Assembly: GCA_026182355.1 (NCBI GenBank)
Contig: JAPFBL010000527.1
Span: 404,001-468,000, forward strand
Origin: Hermatobates lingyangjiaoensis
Taxonomy: Eukaryota > Arthropoda > Insecta > Hemiptera > Hermatobatidae
Length of the DNA: 64,000 nt
Direction: 5' to 3'
Numbering within the stretch: the first letter of the stretch is position 1; each line of letters starts with the position of its first letter. The notes beneath the pieces are model-generated. The model worked only from the letters and a program-made list of their open reading frames with translations. It was not told the DNA's origin and did no database searches. This document shows, piece by piece, positions 21,845 to 32,640 of this stretch. Position numbers and translations under genes: made by a program.

Positions 21845-21885
21845 CTGAAGACGGCAAGACGCCGAAATAATCGAGATTCGTGAGT
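21845..21885 (+). ncRNA. Hammerhead-like motif
   Basis: CTGAAGA, one base, stem GGC/GCC around loop AAGAC, GAAA, then TAATCGAG. The inverse copy at about 30967-31005 is nearly identical. The upstream 100 bases (GCCAGTGGACGCATTTACG) are shared with the sequence at 31030-31110, so this is a dispersed terminal repeat present twice. Confidence 0.55.
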
Positions 21886-21939
21886 GTTCGTCCTTTTTCT
21901 TGTTTAGCTGTCACTTAATTATATATATATATATATATA

Positions 21940-22270
21940 CAAAACTATATTTTATCGGGACTCGGTCAGTTCTTCAGGTTCAAATTAAACTCTCATTGCC
22001 AACGTTTCGGTCTTTATTTAAAACTACTAAAATAACCAAGCAAGGTGTTATTTCATTTCAGTGTCACTTGTTCATTCAGACTACAGTTGTTAAAATCCAC
22101 ACACTATTTTTCTTTGTAAAATAATTTGTAATGTAATACTTAGTTTTTCTGTTTCAAAATTTATACTTCTGCCTATGAAAAAGGTTTTAAATAAAGACCG
22201 AAACGTTGGCAATGAGAGTTTAATTTGAACCTGAAGAACTGACCGACTCCCGATAAACTTTTTTTTTGTA
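21940..22270. repeat. Foldback, hammerhead-like family B
   Basis: Arms about 21950-22035 and 22170-22260 are inverted copies. The plus arm reads CCTATGAAAAAGG, stem, GACCGAAACGTTGGC. The interior contains a T-rich segment also found near 15840-15940, so the two loci are copies of one element. Confidence 0.7.
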
Positions 22271-22564
22271 TATATATATAATATATATATAAACGAGATT
22301 AATAAAGATTAATATAAATAGAAGATAAAAGGTGAATAAAGAACAAGAAGCAAACCAGTTAGGATAAAAGAGTTGATGAAATGACACTTATTAATCCATT
22401 TAATCTATTTATACTATTGACTAACTCATTGATTTTGTTTAAGATGTCACTTGGCAAACTCCTTTTCCAGTTGAATCCTGTTAGCAGGAGGTTAGTTCGT
22501 AGGATCGAATCTTTCAGTCTTGCAACTAGAATACTGACCGAAATGTGATTTATATTTAGATTTA

Positions 22565-22860
22565 TTCTATCAGGCTATCGATAATACCACGATAAACAAT
22601 ATATATTAATTAAAATGCTGTAAGGCCGTTCGTCACAACATCATCAGGGAGGTAAATGAAGCAACCAAAAAAAAAAAAAATAATAATAACAAGTTAACCT
22701 GGCAGATTGACCATACTATAATTTTATAACCATCAGCCAGGGTTAACTTGTTATTATGTTTTTTTTTTTGGTTGTTTCATTTAGCTCTCTGATTATGTGT
22801 GACGAAAGGCCTAAGAGTATTTTAATTAATATATATTGTTGATTGTGATATTTAATTCAT
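22565..22860. repeat. Foldback, ~120-bp arms
   Basis: Left arm about 22575-22705 and right arm about 22735-22855 are inverted, with arms containing a poly(A)/poly(T) stretch, AAGTTAACCTGG and ACAATATATATTAATTAAAA. A CATCATCAGGG segment in the left arm is a CTGATGA core on the minus strand, but GAAA at the normal spacing is degraded. Confidence 0.6.
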
Positions 22861-22919
22861 ATATTATATCAAAAGTTATTGTTGATTATTAATTTTTATA
22901 TATAAGATATATCTGTTGG

Positions 22920-23320
22920 GGTTTTGACTCTGACGAAGACCGCTAGTTACGGTTGAAAGATCTTAGCCTTGTTTTCCCATTTAATATTGTTGTTTGATCA
23001 TTGATGGTTATTTCATGTGTTTATGTGAAATCTTTTTATATACATATATAAATAAAAAGATTTCACATAAACACGTGAAACAACAATCAATGATCAAACC
23101 ACAATATGAAAATGGGAAAACAAGACTAAGATCTTAGGCTTGTTTTCCCATTTTCATATTGTGGTTTGATCATTGCTATACATATATATACACAGATTTC
23201 AGATTAAACACTTGAAGCAACAACCAATGATCAAACAACAATATTAAATGGGAAAAAAAGACTAACATCTTTCAAACGTAACAAGCGGTCTTTGTCAGAG
23301 TGAAAAAACCAACTGAAACA
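22920..23320. repeat. Family A copies in series
   Basis: A plus-strand family A motif at 22927-22968 (ACTCTGACGAAGACCGCTAG with GGTTGAAAGATC) is followed by inverted partial copies at about 23055-23175 and a minus copy near 23260-23310. (AT)n-poor spacers separate them. All are fragments. Confidence 0.6.
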
Positions 23321-23639
23321 CTAGATCCAGAAACATCATGTTGAGGGGTCCAAAGGAGTAAAATCTCGTGATAAAATTGCTTTAAGATTAATATTGGTTA
23401 AACTGGTAAATATTTAAAGACACGTGTAAAACAACACCAATACAACGTAGGTTAGCAAAATTGAATTAACAGTTAAAAATAAACATTTTTGAAATCGACA
23501 TAGCATTATATTTTCATTTTTTTTAAAAAGAATTAAAATGATTTGTATTTACTCCGGACTGATTATAAAATGCTAAAGAACTTTTTTGTTCTTGTTGCCG
23601 TTGAGATGGCAGGGATGACTGGTACATATAAATTATAAG

Positions 23640-23905
23640 AAATAGATTTAAGAAAGCGCGGTCTGAAGGAAAGGAGAATGCAAGGATACAGACAGAGGCA
23701 GTGGTGGGGGGTGGGTGACGTGGCAGATTTAATTGGCGAACGGTACCAGCTGTTGGGAGAGTATTATCTATGTAGGACTGTGTGGGGGCGGCAGACTGTA
23801 CTGTTAGCTAAACAACGACGATCAACCAGCTTTGGTAGAGGAATCCACAAAAGTCAAACGAATCTATAGTCTTTTTACACACCCCCCACCCACACCCCAG
23901 GGGGG
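23640..23905. other. GC-richer unique stretch
   Basis: A short island with GTGGGGGGTGGGTGACG near 23703 and an inverse-like CACCCCCCACCCACACCCC near 23880. A 63-codon frame lies between, without recognisable motif. I do not call a gene. Confidence 0.35.
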
Positions 23906-23909
23906 CTTT

Positions 23910-24960
23910 TACTGACTTTCAGAGGCTTAGGACAATCTTCAGCGACAGCAACCCCACATGGCATTACAAAAATATTAATCAGTCTTGAGTACTTTTCAAA
24001 ATATTAAAGAGTATAAAAGTTTTAGGGAGTTCCCAGAATCATAGACTATAGCCGGCTTAGAAAGTTTTACTAGCTTTCAGTAACAGGACAATATTCAACG
24101 ATTGAAACCCCATAGGGTTCATTGTAAAAATATTAGTTAGTTGAGCACTTTTCAAAATATTTAAGAGCCTAAAAGTTTTAGGGAGTTCCCAGAATCATAG
24201 ACTATAATGAACGGCTTAGAAAATTTTACTAGCTTTCAGACACAGGAAAATTTTGATAATTGAAACCCCATAGGGCCTTACAAAATATTAGTTAGTCTTG
24301 AGCACTTTTCAAAATATTAAAGAGTATAAAAGTTTTACGGAGTTCCCAGAAACATAGACTATAGTAAACGGCTTAGAAAGTTTTACTAGCTTTCAGTGAC
24401 AGGACAATATTCAACGATTGAAACCCTATAGTTCATTGTAAAATATTAATCAGTAGTGAGTACTTTTCAAAATATTTAAGAGCTATAAAAGTTTTAGGGA
24501 GTTCCCAGAATCATAGACTATAATGAACGGCTTAGAAAGTTTTACTAGCTTTCAGTAACAGGACAATATTCAACGATTGAAACCCTATAGTTCATTGTAA
24601 AATATTAATCAGTATTGAGTACTTTTCAAAATATTAAAGAGTATAAAAGTTTTAGGGAGTTCCCAGAAACATAGACTATAGTGAACGGCTTAGAAAGTTT
24701 TACTAGCTTTCAGTGACAGGACAATATTCAACGATTGAAACCCTATAGTTCATTGTAAAATATTAATCAATATTGAGTACTTTTCAAAATATTTAGGTTA
24801 TAAAATGTTTAGGGCGTTCCCAGAAACACAGTCATATGAATACTCCTTAAGAAGTTTATGTAGCTATCATCGACTTAAAACAATCTTTGAAAACTCTAAA
24901 CCCCATTGAAGCTTATAAAATATTGATTAGCTTGAGATTTTTTCAAAATATATATCATAA
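23910..24960. repeat. ~157-bp tandem satellite, main block
   Basis: The landmark GGGAGTTCCCAGAA recurs at 24025, 24181, 24338, 24497, 24655 and 24812, spacings 156, 157, 159, 158 and 157. Each unit also has TTTTACTAGCTTTCAG and CAATATTCAACGATTGAAA. Units diverge by substitutions and small indels and decay toward 24900. Confidence 0.9.
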
Positions 24961-25344
24961 AACGATCTATTCGTGTCCACAGATGATCTGAAAAGCGAGA
25001 ACACCTAGACTGGATATACCAGGTTTTTTTTTTTAACTTACGATTATGAGACAGAAAACAACTTCGTGTTACAAAAGAAAAAAATTCCTGCTAGATTGCT
25101 AAAAAAAATCCTGCTAGATTGGTTTTTAAAGTATGGTATGATCTACAAGGAGACGTAATAATAAATCAAACAGGTCATGTTAACCTCCTGGGGAGGCCAA
25201 AGAGTCATTGGGAAATGTACAAGTCATCAGTGTCGCAATAAAGACACTTTAATTGCATTATAATGTTATAACTTAACAAGACTCATTGTAAAGATTGCAG
25301 AAAACCAAAGTTTTTTTATAAACAAAAAACTATAATTCAAATCA

Positions 25345-25650
25345 TAAAAAAAATAGTAATCAATATTGAGTACTTTTCAAAATATTTAAGTTATAAAAGT
25401 TTTAGGGAGTTCCTAGAAACATAGATAATAGTGAAAGGCCTAGAAAGTTTTACTAGCTTTCAGAAATAGGACAATCTTCGACGATTGAAACCCCATAGGG
25501 CCTGCCTTAAAAAATATTAATCAGTCTTGAGCACTTTTCAAAATATTAAAGAGTATAAAAGTTTTAGGGAGTTCCCAGAAACACAGTCAATTGATACTCC
25601 TTAGGAAGTTTATCTAGTTATCATCGACTTAAAACAATCTTTGTTAAATT
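25345..25650. repeat. ~157-bp satellite, detached block
   Basis: Two more units (landmark at 25405 and 25567) in the same orientation as the main block. The 380 bases between the blocks are unrelated, so either an insertion split the array or part of it has decayed. Confidence 0.85.
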
Positions 25651-25779
25651 AAGATTGTTAAATTTAATTCACTGGCTACGAAAACAAATATAATAAACTT
25701 TCAACCAGTTTAAAAAAAACTAGTTACGAAAAATTTAAAATAAATTTATTTTTATTTTTCAAATATTATAATTAAAAAA

Positions 25780-26170
25780 TCTGAGTTGGGTTTTTGACTC
25801 TGACGAGGACCGCTTGTTGCGGTTGAAAGGTCTTAGTCTTGTTTTCCCATTTTCTTATTGTGGTTTGATAATTGATTGTTATTTCACGTGTTTATGTGAA
25901 ATCTTTATTTATATATATATATATATATAATATTATATGATATATATAATATATATCCAGGATCAAAATCGAAACTCTCAATGCCGACGTTTCGGTTTTA
26001 TTTGAAAACCTTTTTCATAGGCCTACAAAAATACTAATCCAACGGTTGATATATTATTGAATATTGTAGGCCTATGAAAAAGGTTTTTCAAATAAAACCG
26101 AAACGTCGGCATTGAGAGTTTGATTTTGATCTGGAAAATTGACCGAATCCCGATTACATTATACACCTAT
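25780..26170. repeat. Family A motif plus family B foldback
   Basis: Plus-strand family A motif at 25795-25839: GACT, CTGACGA, stem ACCGC/GCGGT, GAAA, then GGTCTT, AGTC. Here the stem has a C-G pair where other copies have a C-A mismatch. After an (AT)n tract, a family B inverted pair follows (minus 25976-26035, plus about 26072-26125), with CCTATGAAAAAGG, long stem and GAAACGTCGGC. Confidence 0.65.
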
Positions 26171-26275
26171 TCTATCCAACGGTTGATATATTATTGAATT
26201 TGTATATTTATATATATATTTTATTAAATCATATATATATATTATCATATATATTATATATATATATATATATAT

Positions 26276-26560
26276 AAAACAAAAGTTATTTATCAGGAAT
26301 CCGTCAGTTTCCAGATTCAAATCATACTTTCAAAGCCAAGGTTTTGATTTAATAATCTTATTAGGAACATAAGCATCAAGCAGATGTATGAAACTCTAGA
26401 GGTATATATAATAAACTATTACATTAGGGATTCAAAATGAATATTTTAGGAATATAAACTTGAACACGTGTAAGCTTAGATACAAATGTTCTAAGGTAAT
26501 ATAATAAAGACACATTCATTTCATTAATATTATTTTATGTTTGGGTAGAATCTATGAAAT
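26276..26560 (+). repeat. Dispersed repeat, two copies in window
   Basis: About 280 bases match 37575-37850, from TATCAGGAATCNGTCAGTTTCC through GCAGATGTATGAAA and AGGAATATAAACTTGAACAC. It begins beside (AT)n, and the CAGGAATC...GTCAGTTTCC start echoes family B terminal sequence, so it may be a PLE terminal repeat. No coding. From 26560 to 26900 I see nothing recognisable. Confidence 0.6.
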
Positions 26561-26910
26561 ATTTCAATTTACAAGCTTTGTTAGTTTTAAAATATTCTTG
26601 ATTGTATATATATCTTGATTTATGTTAAGAATACTGTCTCAAACGCTTGGACTATATAAAAATCTTTGTTTCCATGACTTAACAAGAAATAGTATTACAG
26701 TTATATCTGTCAATCACGTTCAGTGTGATTGACACATTGACATCATTAGCTGTCGCTATAATTTCTTAACATGAGTGACTCAAGGGGTCACGGGTCGTCT
26801 AGTTGAATTATAATTGTCATGTCAATTTATAAATTGGTATAATAAAGCTTTTAATGTAAATTTAGTGGGATATCAAAACTAATACAATCATTTTTAAGGC
26901 ATTATTTGGT

Positions 26911-27400
26911 GGCCAAGATAGTAAAATGTCAACGTGCTCGCCTCTGGACTTATAGAACCGAGGTTCAATACCCAGTCTCGCTCTTAATTTATTTACGGAG
27001 AAGGTGAAAAATCTCAGCATGTCATCCCCCAAAGAAGATACGTTTAGTATCTTTTTAGTATACGTTTACATTGAGATACATTGAGATAACCTGGCCCCCC
27101 AAAGAACAAAACAAATCTGGAGTGGCTCACACTCAGCTTTGCCATAAAAGCAAAACATATAACATCACACATCTTGACAAAACATTGATTTTTTTGTTTT
27201 ATTTTTTCTGACTATCGTTATGAATTCGATACTTTCATTAGCTCCAACCATTTATGTAGATATGGTTCAAAATTATGGATATGGTACTAGATGTTAATAA
27301 TGGTACATTGTACCACAATGTCAGGTAGCCATTAAAGATACCTACTCTAAATACACTTGAGTTAAGCAAAATTTAAAACTCATGCATTTCATCATTACCA
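26911..27400 (+). mobile_element. Decayed tRNA-derived SINE, split by insertion
   Basis: The 5' half (26911-27060) has a box A-like GATAGTAAAATG region, CGTGCTCGCCTCTGG and a box B GGTTCAATACC. The 3' part of the same SINE type resumes near 27318 (GTCAGGTAGCCATTAAAGAT, then CTCTAAATACACTTGAGTTA). Between them lies a minus-strand SINE-like head (27040-27095, GGGGGGCCAGG) joined to a ATCTGGAGTGGCTCACACTC segment seen also at 18135 and 51600-51640. Confidence 0.6.
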
Positions 27401-27419
27401 CAGAGGTTAGTATTATTAA

Positions 27420-28370
27420 TATTAAACACATAATCTACCGTCTTACCTCGTACATTACTGCCGTAGCTCTCGGACCGGTTTCGGGTGTCACCCACCTTCA
27501 ACAACGAACTGATCTAATGAATCCTACCTATCTGTTTATATAACCTACCTACTATCCCAATGCTGCCTAGATTTTATTAGTTACTTAATTTACCACCACT
27601 TTATTTTTATTTATTTTATTATTATATTAGTTATTATTATTGAGTCTAATTCTTTTCCTATTATTTTTTTCTTTGTCATGTCTGTCAAGTCGTCGTTTTA
27701 TTTTCTTTAAGGGTTTAAATAGTGTGTTGCTTTGATGATTTACTTGTTCGTTTATTAGATTACCCGATTCTTTATGTTTAAATATCTATCAACGGATAAT
27801 ATGGGTCGCCCACTACTAAAATGGGTACCAAATAATAAATGAGCCACAATCTTCTTTAGAACAGTACTAAAAGGTGAAATCCTTATAAATGTGGACGTTT
27901 AACAGACAAACAGATTTTTTTGTTCAGTTTACAGTGTGATGATGTTTCATTTCTTTTCACTTTATTTCACAAGTGAAATTAACAAGTCGCACGTAATTAA
28001 TACTAAATGGTTACTGACCTTCACACATATAGGCTTTCTCCTTTATTACTGTTCCAGAACCGGAAAGTTTTGCTCTTTTGTTACTCGGTACCGCTTTTTC
28101 TTTATGGACGAGCAACTTTACCACATTCATACAAATTGTTGGTAATTATTTTGTTCTAAATTCATCGTACAATAATAAAAACCTTTAATCTATTAATATG
28201 AATTACGTAGTCCAATCATAATTAGATCTATACCTGATAATTGACAACCTTATTCAGCTATTATTTAAATAGGTTAATTAGCGATCATTAGTAAGGGAAA
28301 ACAACCTGCATACAGATGCAGCCTTGTTACAAACAATAATTAATTATCTTTATACTTAGTTTTCGTTTAA
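27420..28370. other. No recognised feature
   Basis: AT-rich unique-looking DNA. A frame at 27936-28145 is hydrophobic but without recognisable motif and is not called. Confidence 0.4.
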
Positions 28371-28380
28371 AAATTACTGT

Positions 28381-28588
28381 GGGCCAGGTTAGCTAAGTAG
28401 TTAACGTACTCTCCTCTGAACTGGTAGGTCCTGGGTTCAACACTCACCTGGCCCTCGATATATTCGCGTAGGAGGTGAAGAAATCTGAACTTGTAGTCCC
28501 TCGGAGATGACGTTAAGCCCAACGATCCCTTTGTGCCTGTACGATGTCAGCTACTCGTTAAGTATCCCTATTTCTAAATACACTTGAG
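28381..28588 (+). mobile_element. tRNA-derived SINE, 5' part
   Basis: Starts GTGGGCCAGGTTAGC-like just after 28380, with box A (TTAGCTAAGTAG) and box B (GGGTTCAACAC). It follows the full-length SINE at 17481-17801 base for base with substitutions up to CTAAATACACTTGAG, where a LINE is inserted. The 3' part continues at 30358. A possible SINE target duplication is AAATTACTGT (28371-28380) versus AATTTACTGT (30415-30424). Confidence 0.85.
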
Positions 28589-29133
28589 TAGTCATTTTTA
28601 CATGGACGAGAGCCCATGTGGGAACTATGGGAAATGAAATTGCAGATTCTATTGCAAAGCAAATGACTACAGATACAATTGGGCCAATAAAACATCATAT
28701 GCCACCATGGTCGTTCCACAAAAAAAGACTGAATACTAACATTATTCAAAAATGGAACATACAATGGATTAACAGTACCCTTGGTTCGGTGACAAGGGAA
28801 TACTTCCCTATAGTTTACTCTCGACTGGAGATAATAGATCTGAAACTGACATATAAAGAAACTCAAATGATGACCGGCCACGAAAAGATTCGAGCATATC
28901 TCTACAAAATTAAAGTGATCAACTCCTCTAGGTGTCCTTGTGACGAAGGAACTCAAACTGTTGACCATCTTATTAATAACTGTAATATCTTAGACAGTAA
29001 ACGATTTCAACTTAGAAGACAAGTAGAATGTGTTGGGAAAACCTGGCCACCTTCAAAAGAAGACCTAATGAAAAATGATCTCAGAAAGTCATTCTTAAAA
29101 TTTCTAAACGAGGTTGATCTGACCAGTTTATGA
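28589..29133 (+). pseudogene. LINE ORF2 C-terminus: RNase H end and zinc knuckle
   Basis: The frame is open from the insertion junction to the stop at 29131-29133. It starts with FTWTRAHVGTMGNEIADSIA, which matches the last catalytic block of the RNase H domain carried by R1/I/Jockey-type LINEs (W-x-x-x-H-x-G-x-x-G-N-E-x-A-D, with the catalytic aspartate present). About 75 residues on, MMTGHEKIRAYLYKIK is followed by a C-terminal C-P-C ... H-L-I-N-N-C cysteine/histidine motif common to these elements. The endonuclease and reverse transcriptase are missing through 5' truncation. The remaining frame has no internal stop, so the insertion is probably fairly young. Exact clade cannot be decided from this fragment. 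Confidence 0.8.
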
Positions 29134-29445
29134 AATACGCTGATATTTACAACATCTTTATAATTTCATAAGCTACCATTGTATATAGTATAATTCATTG
29201 TATTTAAATAATTGTAAATTTGTAATTTACAATTTATATTATTTGTAATTTGTTATTATTTGTAATTTGTAATTTATTTGTAAATTGTAAAATGTAAAAC
29301 ACTTCGCATAATATTTGTAAATTGAAGTACTCAAATTGTCATATTATGTATAGTTACATAACAACTCTTATTAGCTAGTCTAATTGCTAATACTTCATCA
29401 TTGTCAACATTGTATATAGCCAAATTATAGTTCTAAGTTATATGG

Positions 29446-29510
29446 TTGTATAAAACGTATGTAAAGAATGTATCACTTGCATGTAATACATAATGTGGAA
29501 CATGTGAAAA

Positions 29511-29556
<46 letters not shown>

Positions 29557-30209
29557 GTATAAAACGTATGTAAAGAATGTATCACTTGCATGTAAGACAA
29601 TAAAGTGGAGCATGTTGAAAAAAAAAACAAACACACACACACACATATTGTTAAAACGTATGTAAAGAATTTATCACTTGCATGTAATACAATAAAGTGG
29701 AGCATGTTGAAAAAAAAACACACAACACACACACACACACACACACACATGTTGTATAAAACGTATGTAAAGAATGTATCACTTGCATGTAATACAATAA
29801 AGTGGAGCATGTTGAAAAAAAAAAACACAACACACACACACACACACACACACACAACACACATTGTATAAAACGTATGTAAAGAATTTATCACTTGCAT
29901 GTAATACAATAAAGTGGAGCATGTTGAAAAAAAACACACAACACACACACAAACACACACACACACACGTTGTATAAAACGTATGTAAAGAATGTATCAA
30001 TTGCATGTAATACAATAAAGTGGAGCATGTTGAAAAAAAAAACAACACACACACACACACACATATTGTATAAAACGTATGTAAAGAATTTATCACTTGC
30101 ATGTAATACAATAAAGTGGAGCATGTTGAAAAAAAAACACACAACACACACACACACACACGTTGTATAAAACGTATGTAAAGAATGTATCACTTGCATG
30201 TAATAACAC

Positions 30210-30260
<51 letters not shown>

Positions 30261-30335
30261 ACACACACGTTGTATAAAACGTATGTAAAGAATGTATCAC
30301 TTGCATGTAATACAATAAAGTGGAGCATGTTGAAA
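29446..30335 (+). repeat. Nine-unit minisatellite from a LINE 3' end
   Basis: Units start at about 29446, 29555, 29648, 29752, 29864, 29970, 30066, 30163 and 30270. Each reads TTGTATAAAACGTATGTAAA, a TATCACTTGCATGTAATACA segment, AATAAAGTGGAGCATGTTG, an A-tract and a CA tract of variable length. Most units thus carry an AATAAA signal and an A-tail. The eighth lacks the AATAAA part. The last ends directly in the LINE's A-rich tail before the target duplication. Cysteine/valine- and histidine/threonine-rich frames here are repeat artefacts. Confidence 0.9.
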
Positions 30336-30357
30336 AATAAAAAAAAATACACTTGAG

Positions 30358-30414
30358 TTAAGAAAAAATGAAAGACTGCTAATAATAGAATTAATTCTCA
30401 TTGTGTGGTATCGT
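30358..30414 (+). mobile_element. tRNA-derived SINE, 3' part
   Basis: Continues the SINE interrupted at 28588: after the duplicated AAATACACTTGAG comes TTAAG..., then CTCATTGTGTGGTATC, all found in order in the intact SINE at 17481-17801 (minus strand). The final tail seen there is absent. Confidence 0.8.
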
Positions 30415-30714
30415 AATTTACTGTACACCCTTGTCGTAAGCTTAGCCTGATGATGGTCTACGAGAACTTACATCTTTACATCCCGTTACTTTATGTAAGA
30501 TAATAGTTAGTTAGTTGTACCTATCCGATATAAACAGTGTCAGAATGTGTATATATGAAAGAAAAAGTTTGGGCCAGTTGATTTCTTTATTCCCCGAGCA
30601 ACTCACAAGAGCATGCAGGACATTAGAGAAACTCTCTAAAAAGGGTAACTAAGCATGAAATTGGCATGAAGTTTTTAAAAACATATATATATATATATAT
30701 ATATATATTATTAA

Positions 30715-30915
30715 AAAGATTTCACATAAACAAGTGAAATAACAATCAATAATCAAACCACAATATGAAATGTGACAACAAGACTAAGATTTTTCAACCG
30801 TAACAAGCGGGCTTCGTCAGAGTCAGTAGAATTTTTTACTCTGACGAAGACCGCTTGTTACTGTAGAAATATCTTAGTCTTGTATTCCCATTTCATACAT
30901 TTCATATTTTATATA
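30715..30915. repeat. Foldback, hammerhead-like family A
   Basis: Arms start TTTCACATAAACAAGTGAAA and carry family A motifs, minus at 30785-30828 and plus at 30837-30882, around a ~15-base centre. An (AT)n tract lies at each outer end. In the plus copy stem II is weakened (TACTGTA). Confidence 0.7.
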
Positions 30916-30939
30916 TATATATAATTAAAGTTACAACTA

Positions 30940-31110
30940 GAGAACACAAGAAAAAGGACTAACACTCACGAATCTCGATAATTTCGGCGTCTTGCCGTCT
31001 TCAGGAAGAAGAAAAAAAGAAAATAAAAAGGAGAAATAATGAAGGAACGGAGACGTAAATGCGTCCACTGGCCGATGTAAACAACGATACAATGACACGC
31101 AGTGCAGCCA
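30940..31110 (-). repeat. Dispersed terminal repeat with hammerhead-like motif
   Basis: Inverse copy of 21735-21890: the minus strand has GCCAGTGGACGCATTTACG, then CTGAAGA, stem GGC/GCC, GAAATTATCGAG. (AT)n abuts both sides. Confidence 0.6.
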
Positions 31111-31113
31111 CCT

Positions 31114-31159
<46 letters not shown>

Positions 31160-31160
<1 letters not shown>

Positions 31161-31345
31161 TAATACGAAGGTAGCATACAGACACAGGAATAACTCACTT
31201 CTATATATTGACATTTCGACGATCGTCGTCATCAAGAGGTAAAGAGTTCCTCAGGAAGGCAGGTCGATGACTTGCCTTTCCTGCGAGACTCTTCGCCTCC
31301 TGCGTCTATCTGTGTGGCACCTTCCTTTTAATTCGTTTATATATA
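31160..31345. repeat. Inverted pair with hammerhead-like motif
   Basis: Minus motif at 31208-31235: CTTGATGACGACGATCGTCG then GAAATGTC; the core has TTGATGA. The flank with TTAATACGAAGGTAGCATAC recurs inverted near 31300-31335. Confidence 0.5.
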
Positions 31346-31504
31346 TAAAAGTTCATTTCATTTAATTTATTTATATGTGATTAAAATATAGATAGTCTCC
31401 TGACTGGAGACCTGAATAAAACAGCTATTAGGTCGTCAAGCAGAAGCTACTACTGCCCATTTCATCAAATTTGTATTCAAGAAGATTTGCTGCCTGCCTC
31501 TATA

Positions 31505-31705
31505 TATAACAAGATCCCACAATAAACACATTAAGTAACAATCAATGTTGAAACCACAATAAGAAATGGCAAAAAAAGACTAAGATCTTTCAACCGTAAC
31601 AAGCAGACTTCGTCAGAGTCAAAACCGAACTCAGTTGGAATTTGACTCTGACGAAGTCCGCTTCGTACGGTAAAAAGATTTAGTCTTTTTTTCTCATTTC
31701 GTATT
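31505..31705. repeat. Foldback, hammerhead-like family A
   Basis: Minus copy about 31580-31625 and plus copy about 31635-31685 around a short centre; the plus copy has lost several core bases. The minus frame across it (31531-31722) is not a gene. Confidence 0.6.
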
Positions 31706-31709
31706 ATAT

Positions 31710-31895
31710 ATATATATAACAATTAAAATAAGCAGTGACACATAAACAGAAACACAACAAAGACTCACTTTTCACTATTTCGACGTAATGGCGGTCGAAA
31801 TATTGAAAAGTGAGTCTTTTTTGTGTTTCTGTTTATGTGTCACTGCTTATTTTAATTGTTATTTGTCCTGACGGACCGTTTTTCGTTTATCATGG

Positions 31896-31905
<10 letters not shown>
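31710..31905. repeat. Family C foldback
   Basis: Arms carry AACAATTAAAATAAGCAGTG and its inverse; the centre is collapsed to a GACGTAATGGCGGTCGAAAT stretch. It matches the outer arms of 5505-6183. (AT)n bounds each side. Confidence 0.65.
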
Positions 31906-31926
<21 letters not shown>

Positions 31927-31984
31927 TTAAAATAAATTCAAAACGAAGAAACACACAGAAAGACACAGACATAACTCACATCGA

Positions 31985-32012
31985 TATTTCGACCATCGTC
32001 GTCATCAGGAGG
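31985..32012 (-). ncRNA. Hammerhead-like motif
   Basis: Near-identical to 13343-13372: CTGATGA, one base, stem GAC/GTC, GAAA, ATAT. It is followed by an unrelated T-rich segment. Confidence 0.5.
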
Positions 32013-32089
32013 TTTCTTTTAATTAATTCTTTTAGTTTCTTTTAGTTAAGTACACTAATATTATATATATATATATATATTGATAAAAG

Positions 32090-32215
32090 TATCGATCGTG
32101 GAATAGAAACAAAACTAAAGTTTATCGGGACTCGGTCAGTTCTTCAGGTTCAAATTAAACTCTCAATGTCAACGTTTCGGTTTTTATTTAAAACCTTTTT
32201 ATGTCACAGTTTATT
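32090..32215 (-). repeat. Family B half element
   Basis: One arm only: CGGGACTCGGTCAGTTCTTC followed by CAACGTTTCGG and a poly(A)-like stem. The inverse arm is replaced by a family C tail and a CA microsatellite. Confidence 0.5.
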
Positions 32216-32256
32216 TGAAGTGTGTTATCAGTCCTTTTAGATCACATTTTGTTTAT

Positions 32257-32262
32257 CACACA

Positions 32263-32334
<72 letters not shown>

Positions 32335-32358
32335 ATATATATATATATATATATATAT
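32257..32358. repeat. (CA)n-(TA)n compound microsatellite
   Basis: About 37 CA units with one CATACA break pass directly into about 13 TA units. Confidence 0.95.
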
Positions 32359-32359
32359 C

Positions 32360-32640
32360 AATGATCAAACCACAATATGAAATCGGAAAACAAGACTTCA
32401 TACTGTGGTTTGATCATTGATTGTTATTTCACGTGTTTATGTGAAATAACAATCAATGATCAAACCACAATATGAAATGGGGAAAACAAGACTAAGATCT
32501 TTCAAACGTAATAAGCGGTCTTCGTCAGAGTCAAAAATCCAAAAAGTTGGGCTTGTGACTCTGACGAAGACCGTTTGTTACGATTGAAAGATCTTAGTCT
32601 TGTTTTCCCATTTCATATAATTTACATATATATATATATG
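32360..32640. repeat. Family A foldbacks in series
   Basis: Inverted copies of ATCAATGATCAAACCACAAT near 32358, 32410 and 32455, then motifs minus 32488-32533 and plus 32555-32605. The plus copy has stem ACCG/CGAT-like pairing and GAAAGATCTT. (AT)n at both outer ends. Confidence 0.65.

Larger units (their letters stand above)
28589..30344 (+). mobile_element. 5'-truncated LINE inserted into a SINE
   Basis: The insertion is flanked by the 13-bp duplication AAATACACTTGAG (28576-28588 and 30345-30357), both halves belonging to the SINE sequence. It holds the C-terminal coding end of a non-LTR retrotransposon (28589-29133), an AT-rich 3' UTR (29134-29445), and a nine-unit minisatellite made of the element's own 3' terminal sequence, ending in an A-rich tail. 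5' truncation and target-site duplication are the signature of target-primed reverse transcription. Confidence 0.9.

Noticed and set aside
29433..30352. ORFs with repeated CSTLLYYMQVI-like units
   Set aside because: Translations of the LINE-derived minisatellite and its CA tracts.
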